Part shown: piece after piece, positions 6,213 to 11,214 of the stretch
How the letters are laid out: every line of letters begins with the position of its first letter
How positions within the stretch are numbered: the stretch's first letter is position 1
Origin: Pseudomonadota bacterium
GTDB taxonomy: Bacteria > Bdellovibrionota > Bacteriovoracia > Bacteriovoracales > Bacteriovoracaceae
NCBI GenBank assembly: GCA_021299675.1
Contig: JAJTIF010000236.1
Span: forward strand, 1-11,214
DNA: 11,214 nt
Direction: 5' to 3'
The notes under the pieces: model-generated
Seen by the model: the letters and a program-made list of their open reading frames with translations, nothing else
Told to the model about the DNA's origin: nothing
Databases searched by the model: none
Translations under genes and position numbers: made by a program

Positions 6213-6304
6213 GCCCGGGTGGTGGAATGGTAGACACAAGGGATTTAAAATCCCTCGGCATGCTAATCACATCCGTACGAGTTCGAGTCTCGTCCCGGGC
6301 ACCA
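6213..6304 (+). tRNA. tRNA-Leu (anticodon UAA)
   Basis: A class II tRNA with long variable arm. The acceptor stem is GCCCGGG (6213-6219) with CCCGGGC (6294-6300), then discriminator A and an encoded CCA (6302-6304). The anticodon stem AGGGA/TCCCT encloses loop TTTAAAA with anticodon TAA at 6246-6248, which reads UUA and UUG codons. The T arm is ACGAG-TTCGAGT-CTCGT. The variable arm folds as CGG/CCG plus ATG/CAT around a bulged C. The sequence closely follows the known E. coli tRNA-Leu(UAA) pattern. It starts 20 bp from the divergent lipoprotein start codon. Confidence 0.97.
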
Positions 6305-6440
6305 ATTATTCTTCAGTCTATGGTCATCAAAAAACCGAAGAAAAGCTACGGTTATTTCACAGTTTTAACTCTGCCTTAATTTTTCCATTATCACTCTCAT
6401 AACGCATGTCAAAAAATAGCTTTTTTAGGTTGTCTCATTT

Positions 6441-6446
6441 TACAAT
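6441..6446 (+). promoter_or_regulatory. Candidate -10 box upstream of the delta-9 desaturase
   Basis: TACAAT matches TATAAT at 5/6 positions and would give a start near 6453, about 30 nt before the ATG at 6483. No convincing -35 is present at 16-18 bp, so an activator or another promoter may be involved. The remaining tRNA-to-desaturase gap (6305-6482) is AT-rich and shows no gene. Confidence 0.25.
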
Positions 6447-6466
6447 CATCGGGCGTTGAAACTCTG

Positions 6467-6478
6467 ACCTTTAAAGGT
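6467..6478. promoter_or_regulatory. Perfect 12-bp palindrome ACCTTTAAAGGT over the ribosome-binding site
   Basis: The palindrome contains the AAAGG Shine-Dalgarno (6473-6477) of the desaturase gene and ends 4 bp before its ATG. It could be an operator for a dimeric repressor, or in RNA a small ACCT-TTAA-AGGT hairpin that hides the ribosome-binding site. Its right half (6470-6481) is the second copy of the TTTWAAGGTGCT word also found at 2324-2335. Confidence 0.35.
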
Positions 6479-6482
6479 GCTC

Positions 6483-7601
6483 ATGCAATCTAAATACGCT
6501 TGGAAGAATCTAGATCTGGTCAACACACTTTTTCTCTGCCTCACGCCTCTCATCGCCGTGGCACTGACTTGGTACTGGCTGAGCACGGAAAGTTTTCAGT
6601 GGTCACAGCTCGCAGCAGCTTTTGTGTTCTATGTGTTCTCTGGCATTTCAATCACTGGCGGATACCATCGCCTCTTTGCGCATAGGACATACTCGGCGCA
6701 TCCGATCGTAAAGTTATTCTTTTTAGTTTTCGGAGCAGGAGCCTTTCAGAACTCTGTCTATAAGTGGGCGACTGATCATCGTACCCATCACGCGAAGGTC
6801 GACACAGACGAGGACCCCTACAATATCCAAGAGGGGTTTTTCTATGCTCACATTGGATGGGTCTTCCTGAAAAAAAATAGCATCCTCGATCCGAAGAACG
6901 CACGAGATTTAGAAAAAGACGCACTTGTGATGTGGCAGCACAAGTACTACATCTGGATCGCGGGCTTCTCGGGCCTCATCCTCCCCTGCTTGGTCGGAGG
7001 CATCTTCTTCGATTCCTATCTTGGCGGCTTGGCCCTCGGTGGTTTCGTGAAAACGGTCCTGATTCATCACTGTACTTTTTTTATCAACAGTCTATGCCAT
7101 TGCGTCGGAACGACTCCCTACACCGACACGAACTCGGCTAAAGACAGCTGGTACATGGCGCTCTTCACTTTCGGCGAGGGCTACCACAATTTTCATCACT
7201 TCTTTCAAACCGATTATCGAAACGGTATTCGGTGGTACCAGTTCGACCCAACGAAATGGCTCATCCAAGCTCTTTCCTGGGTCAAGCTTGCAACAAAACT
7301 CAAAGTGACTCCGGTTGAAAAAATTCTCCAGGCGCGCATGAATATGCGCATCCACGGGCTCAAGAAGAAAAAAATTAGCCAAGACTTCATTCAAGAACTT
7401 GAAAGCCTCCAGCAAAAAGTCTTGGCGAATTTGGCTGCCTTTCACGAAATGAAGCGAGTCTTCAAGGTTGAGAGAAAACTGAAGAACGAAGTTATCCTTC
7501 GTCAGATCAAGGTAAAAATGGAATTGGCGCACCTTGAGTTTCAATTTGCCCAGCGCCAGCTGCAGCTCAAGCTCCAGTTACTCAGCCACGTGACGGCATG
7601 A
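6483..7601 (+). CDS. Delta-9-type acyl-CoA (stearoyl-CoA-like) desaturase with long helical C-terminal tail
   Basis: 372 aa from ATG 6483, preferred over GTG 6477 because AAAGG lies 5 nt before the ATG. This di-iron membrane enzyme inserts a cis double bond into saturated acyl chains, adjusting membrane fluidity. It has the full set of conserved His of the stearoyl-CoA desaturase family: H62-R-L-F-A-H67, H99-R-T-H102-H103, N-S-L-C-H206 and E-G-Y-H235-N-F-H238-H239, plus the family sequences G-Y-H-R-L, D-E-D-P-Y, and N-S-A-K-D-S-W. Hydrophobic segments at about 12-33, 44-60, 75-92 and 156-200 form the membrane core. Residues about 277-372 are an extra Lys/Gln/Leu-rich, probably coiled helical region not needed for the fold. 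The stop overlaps the next gene's ATG (ATGA, 7598-7601), so it is translationally coupled to the histidine kinase. Confidence 0.95.
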   Translation: MQSKYAWKNLDLVNTLFLCLTPLIAVALTWYWLSTESFQWSQLAAAFVFYVFSGISITGGYHRLFAHRTYSAHPIVKLFFLVFGAGAFQNSVYKWATDHRTHHAKVDTDEDPYNIQEGFFYAHIGWVFLKKNSILDPKNARDLEKDALVMWQHKYYIWIAGFSGLILPCLVGGIFFDSYLGGLALGGFVKTVLIHHCTFFINSLCHCVGTTPYTDTNSAKDSWYMALFTFGEGYHNFHHFFQTDYRNGIRWYQFDPTKWLIQALSWVKLATKLKVTPVEKILQARMNMRIHGLKKKKISQDFIQELESLQQKVLANLAAFHEMKRVFKVERKLKNEVILRQIKVKMELAHLEFQFAQRQLQLKLQLLSHVTA

Positions 7602-9088
7602 AGAAAATCGGCGTATTTTTTCTTCTCTGCTTTTGCTTGACCATGACCGTGATGATGGCGGTCCACAAGATCAGGGAAAAAAATCGCAAAAACCTTCTTT
7701 CTTCCCAGGCCCAGATCATTGGCGAAAACATCGAAGAGCAGTTTTCCAATTACTTCGAACAGATTGCTTTCTCCTCGATCCAGCTCAACAACATCCGGGC
7801 GATCAAGAACCTCTCAAAGAAAGAACTTTATCAATTCTACGATGAGGTACTTAAGAATCACCCCTCCGTGCTCGGGATTAATAAGATCAATACCCAAGGG
7901 ATCATCGACGAAGTCTATCCCGTGGACAAAAACAAGGGTGCACTCGGCAAGACGACTCAATCCCTGACTGAGTTAAATGATCCCCAGAACACAGAAGACC
8001 TGTGGGTCTCAAATCCGTTTCAGCTCTACCAGGGCATGCAGGGCTTTGGCTTTTACGTACGCACGGAGAAATTAAAAAACGATTGGCTCGCGGTGGTCAT
8101 CACCACCGAGGCTTTTTTTAAGCAGTTCATTCCCCATGAATTAGGTGAGAATTTTCATGTCGTTTTTGAGGAATCTGAATCGAGAAAAGAGTATCTTCGC
8201 AGCGGTGAAATATCACCATTGGTGCCAGCCTCCACCATCCAGGTGCACAGCTTCCCATTCTACAATCGCCATTTCACCATCACCATCTGGCCTAAGAGAC
8301 AAAACTTTTCGACCTCAATGCCTTGGTTATGGTCCCTGGCCTTAAGCTTTATCATCACCTCACTGGCGACCCTAGCTTTCGTCTGGTGGAACAAACACTA
8401 TGAAAGCAACACTCGACTTGAAGAACTCAACCAGCTCCTGCGACTTACCATCCACGACACGTCTAACAGTCTGACGGCGATTAAAGGCTATCTTGAAATG
8501 ATGAAAGATGACCCGGAGATGGTGCCCGTGGAAAAGCTTTCAAAGCACGTGAGTTTTATCATCGACCTTCTTGATCAGATCAAGGTCATGAAGAAACTTT
8601 CCAGCACGAAGCAAGACTGGAAGCTCTCCGAGCATACTCTCTTGCAAATCATCTTGGATGTCTCTGACATCATGTCAGATCGACTGAAGGCCAAGAAACT
8701 CTCTCTCACTTATAACCCGGAGCAATTCGTGAACGTGCGGCTGCTGGTGAATAGGAGCCTCTTCACTCACAGCGTGATCGGAAATCTTTTGAATAATGCG
8801 ATCAAATTCTCACCAGACTCCACGAACATCTCTATTACTTACCACCAAGAAGATCGCTTCCATGTCATCGAGATCATCGATCAAGGTCAGGGCATCAGTC
8901 TCGAGAAAATCTTCAACGTTAAAAAACGTAGAATGAACTCCTCGAGCCCTGGAACAAGAGGCGAAGAGGGATCGGGGTTTGGGCTCATGATCGTGCAGCA
9001 AGTGATTGAGCTGCATCAAGGAAAGCTAGAATTCAATCACTCGGTAGAGGGCGGTACCATCGCACGCGTGTTTCTACCTATAACTTAA
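7598..9088 (+). CDS. Membrane sensor histidine kinase with CHASE-like extracytoplasmic domain
   Basis: 496 aa. A first membrane segment at 4-22 and a second at about 242-264 flank a ~220-aa extracytoplasmic sensor. Part of it (N-H-P-S-V-L-G-I, then V-Y-P-V-D-K-N...A-L-G) resembles CHASE domains, which bind small ligands. The cytoplasmic part has the H-box with phospho-acceptor His286 (I-H-D-T-S-N-S-L), N-box N396-L-L-N-N400, G1 box D428-Q-G-Q-G432 and G2 box G458-S-G-F-G462. No receiver domain follows and no response-regulator gene lies in the window, so the partner is elsewhere. The 4-bp overlap with the delta-9 desaturase suggests that the kinase senses or adjusts membrane lipid state, in concept like DesK, although DesK is of a different kinase subfamily. 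The 3' end overlaps the convergent Fic gene by 11 bp. Confidence 0.9.
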   Translation: MKKIGVFFLLCFCLTMTVMMAVHKIREKNRKNLLSSQAQIIGENIEEQFSNYFEQIAFSSIQLNNIRAIKNLSKKELYQFYDEVLKNHPSVLGINKINTQGIIDEVYPVDKNKGALGKTTQSLTELNDPQNTEDLWVSNPFQLYQGMQGFGFYVRTEKLKNDWLAVVITTEAFFKQFIPHELGENFHVVFEESESRKEYLRSGEISPLVPASTIQVHSFPFYNRHFTITIWPKRQNFSTSMPWLWSLALSFIITSLATLAFVWWNKHYESNTRLEELNQLLRLTIHDTSNSLTAIKGYLEMMKDDPEMVPVEKLSKHVSFIIDLLDQIKVMKKLSSTKQDWKLSEHTLLQIILDVSDIMSDRLKAKKLSLTYNPEQFVNVRLLVNRSLFTHSVIGNLLNNAIKFSPDSTNISITYHQEDRFHVIEIIDQGQGISLEKIFNVKKRRMNSSSPGTRGEEGSGFGLMIVQQVIELHQGKLEFNHSVEGGTIARVFLPIT

Positions 9089-11214
9089 TGACCTTTTTTA
9101 TTTGTTCTTTCTTTGGGACAGCATTTGGATCGATGTCTCCCTCGATAACCCATATCTCGTTGGGCTTCTTGGGATTTCTTAGGTAAGTTAGTTCTACACT
9201 TCCGTCAGCAGCAATGGTCTGGATGATCCGGATAGCATCAGGGTCACTCGCACCGATTCCCATCACCTCCTGCTGGCGTGGGTACTTATAAGAAAATTCC
9301 TCTCGCAATTGCTTGAGCCGGCCCAGGTCTACATCTTTGTTAGCTCGCTGTGCACCCACGAGGATCCGAGACTTCAGCAGCGCCTGCAGTTCAGGAGCCT
9401 TATGAGCGCCGTACTCTCCTACCACCATCGCTCCCATCGCAAAAGCCTTTCCGACCTCCCGGTTTTTTGAGGTCGAGTACCCGTAGCTTTCTCCATAGAG
9501 AGGCCCTGTTTCAGAGTGATCGCGAGCCATTCTGACGAGCCCATCTCCAAACACATCGTCATTAAACTTCGCAAAATCTGCCAACGCGGCTTTCCGAATT
9601 GTTTCCGCGCTCGAAAGTGCCGTGATGTTAGCTAAGACCGAATTTGATGCCATGTGAGGATGGAGCTGTTTGAACATCGACACGATCTCTTTCTCATTGG
9701 CATACTGGGTTTTAGACGCCAGTCCTCGCCAAACGATCTGATCCGAATACCAATTTCGCATTTTGAAGGCATAGAGAGCGGGATCGTTGAAGCTCGCCCT
9801 CCCATAGTGAACCAAAAAGTCTTCATCTACGAAACTCAGCTCCAGGCGCTCGATACCTTGCTTGGGGTGATTGTAGTAGAGGTTGTTTTTCTCGAAGACC
9901 TCTTTGACTTTCGAATTAATCACGTCCCAGCCTTTGGTGGGATCAGATACCATCAACTCGACTAGCTTCGAGTCCGCAAGCATTTCTCGGTAGGCGATCT
10001 CGCGGTAGATCCGTGGGTCGACGTATTCGAGGCCCTCCATCATGTTCTTATTTTTCACGCCTTTTAAGATCATCTCATAAGGGGGGCGGGTGTAGGGAGT
10101 GAGCAGCTGCATGGAATGCTCAATCGGTAGGCCGTACGTCAGCCGCTCGACCAGGTCTTCCACCAACTGATCAGACGAGAGCACACCCTGCTTGACCATC
10201 AGGCGCCACTCAGCGGCGGTTTTATAGATGTCCGCATTCGGATCAAGGATCCGAGGGGGAGGTAACCCTTCTCTAGCGAACATGTAATACATCAACTCCC
10301 GAGTGGATCGCCCGTTGCCGTTGGAGAGAGGGTGGATCGAAACAAGATTGCGCTGGAAGTCCGCCACGAGCTCTGTGAATTTGTCTAAGGATTCTGGGTC
10401 ATCGATCGTTCCGATCGCCTTGCGCTGCTGGTTGAACCAAGACACCTGCTGATCCACGAGAGCGTTGACCAACTCCTCGTTCATATCCAAGCGGAGTTTT
10501 TCAAGCTCAGTTTGTCTTTTCGACAGCTGCTCAATTTGCTCTTTCAACTTTTTCCCTAGAGGACCTCTTCTCCATTGCTCCGTAGCACTTTGATACTTAG
10601 AACTCGCCTGTTCAATTTTAAGTTTTAAGCCCTGATACTCCTCGACTTTCTTGACGATCTTGGGGTGAGACTTCCGGATGATGTCTAATCCCTCTTTGCG
10701 GATAAGGGCGACATTGGGGTAGTGGATCTCGCCGGTGTAAAGTCCCTTCTTGCTCGTTCCTTCGATCCAAGTGAGATAGGGGTTATCAATGATATTCCGC
10801 CTTGTCACCGCATCGATCTCGTAGCCTTCCGGCACGTTCCCGTACCACTCACCGTTTCGAATTTTGCCTAGCTCTTCAATACTGACTTTTTCCACTCCAC
10901 CTTTCATCATACGTTGGTGAATCTCGGTGAGAGTATCCTTCGAAATCGGCGGTTTCTCCGTCGCTAGCCACGCCCGTGCAGACTTGAAGTTTGAAAAAGT
11001 TTTTTTATTGTACATCGCCGACAAGCCCAGGCCAACGAACTCGTCCCCGGCGAGCATGTCCAAGAGCTTCTGAGAGGAATGGGAATAATCGATGAAGAAC
11101 AAGCTCTCGTAGTTATCCAAAATCTTCTGGGCATCGGCCGCAGAATATTTCTCCTTCACTCTCCTGACAAATTCATTATATTTTCTCGGGTACGTTCCTT
11201 TCGCAATGTCCTCA
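9078..11214 (-). CDS. Fic-domain protein with C-terminal ADP-ribosyltransferase-like domain, 5' partial
   Basis: At least 711 codons are in the window. A GTG at 11159 gives 693 aa, but the frame stays open to the edge (another 18 codons, protein-like) and the AGGAGA before that GTG abuts it, so the real start is probably outside. Numbering from the GTG: residues 73-345 are Fic-like, with the active motif H276-P-L-S-N280-G-N-G-R284-S-T-R287. Fic enzymes transfer AMP (or other groups) to target hydroxyls. Here Phe is Leu and the usual Asp/Glu is Asn. A charged coiled-coil insert (about 165-235) precedes the motif. Residues ~460-665 resemble an R-S-E ADP-ribosyltransferase: V-W-R478-G, Y-S562-T-S564 and Q629-Q-E631 (a QxE rather than ExE turn). 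No inhibitory S/TxxxE(G/N) helix is obvious. It may be a secreted effector or toxin. The Fic call is firm; the ART call is moderate. Confidence 0.85.
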   Translation of the reverse strand, partial: EDIAKGTYPRKYNEFVRRVKEKYSAADAQKILDNYESLFFIDYSHSSQKLLDMLAGDEFVGLGLSAMYNKKTFSNFKSARAWLATEKPPISKDTLTEIHQRMMKGGVEKVSIEELGKIRNGEWYGNVPEGYEIDAVTRRNIIDNPYLTWIEGTSKKGLYTGEIHYPNVALIRKEGLDIIRKSHPKIVKKVEEYQGLKLKIEQASSKYQSATEQWRRGPLGKKLKEQIEQLSKRQTELEKLRLDMNEELVNALVDQQVSWFNQQRKAIGTIDDPESLDKFTELVADFQRNLVSIHPLSNGNGRSTRELMYYMFAREGLPPPRILDPNADIYKTAAEWRLMVKQGVLSSDQLVEDLVERLTYGLPIEHSMQLLTPYTRPPYEMILKGVKNKNMMEGLEYVDPRIYREIAYREMLADSKLVELMVSDPTKGWDVINSKVKEVFEKNNLYYNHPKQGIERLELSFVDEDFLVHYGRASFNDPALYAFKMRNWYSDQIVWRGLASKTQYANEKEIVSMFKQLHPHMASNSVLANITALSSAETIRKAALADFAKFNDDVFGDGLVRMARDHSETGPLYGESYGYSTSKNREVGKAFAMGAMVVGEYGAHKAPELQALLKSRILVGAQRANKDVDLGRLKQLREEFSYKYPRQQEVMGIGASDPDAIRIIQTIAADGSVELTYLRNPKKPNEIWVIEGDIDPNAVPKKEQIKKVIKL

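Noticed and set aside
6257..6277. Bulged C in the tRNA variable arm as a sign of an inactive tRNA
   Set aside because: All core stems and the CCA end are perfect, and variable arms of tRNA-Leu are tolerant; it looks functional.
6213..6304. tRNA-Leu as an integration site for a mobile element carrying the right-hand genes
   Set aside because: I found no direct repeat of the tRNA 3' end to the right, and no integrase or transposase is present.
6333..6353. Hairpin AACCG...CGGTT after the tRNA as a Rho-independent terminator
   Set aside because: The stem is only 5 bp with an 11-nt loop and is not followed by a T-tract.
6411..6426. A6-TAGC-T6 inverted repeat before the desaturase
   Set aside because: An A/T-only stem with no GC core; weak as a terminator, and it may simply be AT-rich promoter DNA.
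7092..7544. A 150-codon minus-strand open frame inside the delta-9 desaturase
   Set aside because: It is antisense to the His boxes and tail of a clear desaturase and has no recognisable motif.
1..11214. CRISPR array, insertion sequence or rRNA
   Set aside because: No regularly spaced repeats, terminal inverted repeats with transposase, or rRNA-like sequence were seen on either strand.

Overview
The window is dense bacterial chromosome of about 50% GC by eye. It holds nine protein-coding genes, two of them cut by the window edges, and one tRNA. The set (Aat N-end-rule transferase, two membrane fatty-acid desaturases, a complex I-like gene cluster, a CHASE-type sensor kinase, a Fic/ADP-ribosyltransferase-like protein) would fit a Gram-negative such as a Bdellovibrionota or other delta-proteobacterial-type organism. 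That placement is an inference from gene style, not from a marker gene.

Left part, plus strand (1-1176): the 3' end of an arginase/agmatinase-family gene overlaps aat by 8 bp. aat then runs 21 bp into the 3' end of a convergent desaturase gene, so no terminator separates them.

Middle part, minus strand (6192 down to 1156): five genes run head to tail. They are an unrecognised lipoprotein, a NuoB-like subunit, a fused NuoC-NuoD-like subunit, a small NuoI/ferredoxin-like protein and a DesB-type desaturase. The three complex I-like genes are tightly packed (8-bp overlap, then a 2-bp gap), and by eye alignment all three have lost catalytic or cofactor residues in a consistent way. The NuoB-like protein has two misplaced cysteines instead of four cluster N2 ligands. 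The NuoD-like domain has neither the [NiFe] cysteines nor the His/Tyr quinone residues. The ferredoxin keeps exactly one of its two cluster-binding sets. Their place just upstream of a desaturase, an enzyme that needs an electron donor, suggests a re-purposed complex I-like arm, possibly an electron-delivery or scaffold system for lipid desaturation. That role is a hypothesis.

Right of centre, plus strand (6213-9088): a tRNA-Leu(UAA) starts only 20 bp from the divergent lipoprotein start. It is followed by a second desaturase of the stearoyl-CoA/delta-9 type, which shares an ATGA overlap with a membrane histidine kinase. Desaturase plus kinase looks like a lipid-homeostasis unit. Both desaturases carry long charged helical C-terminal tails beyond the catalytic domain. 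Both upstream regions contain a near-identical 12-bp word (TTTWAAGGTGCT).

Right edge, minus strand (9078-11214): a very large protein combines a Fic (AMP-transferase) domain with a C-terminal region that has the R / STS / QxE signature of ADP-ribosyltransferases. Its reading frame is still open at the window edge, so the true N-terminus lies outside. It is probably an effector or toxin with two transferase domains and is one of the two most unusual items here.
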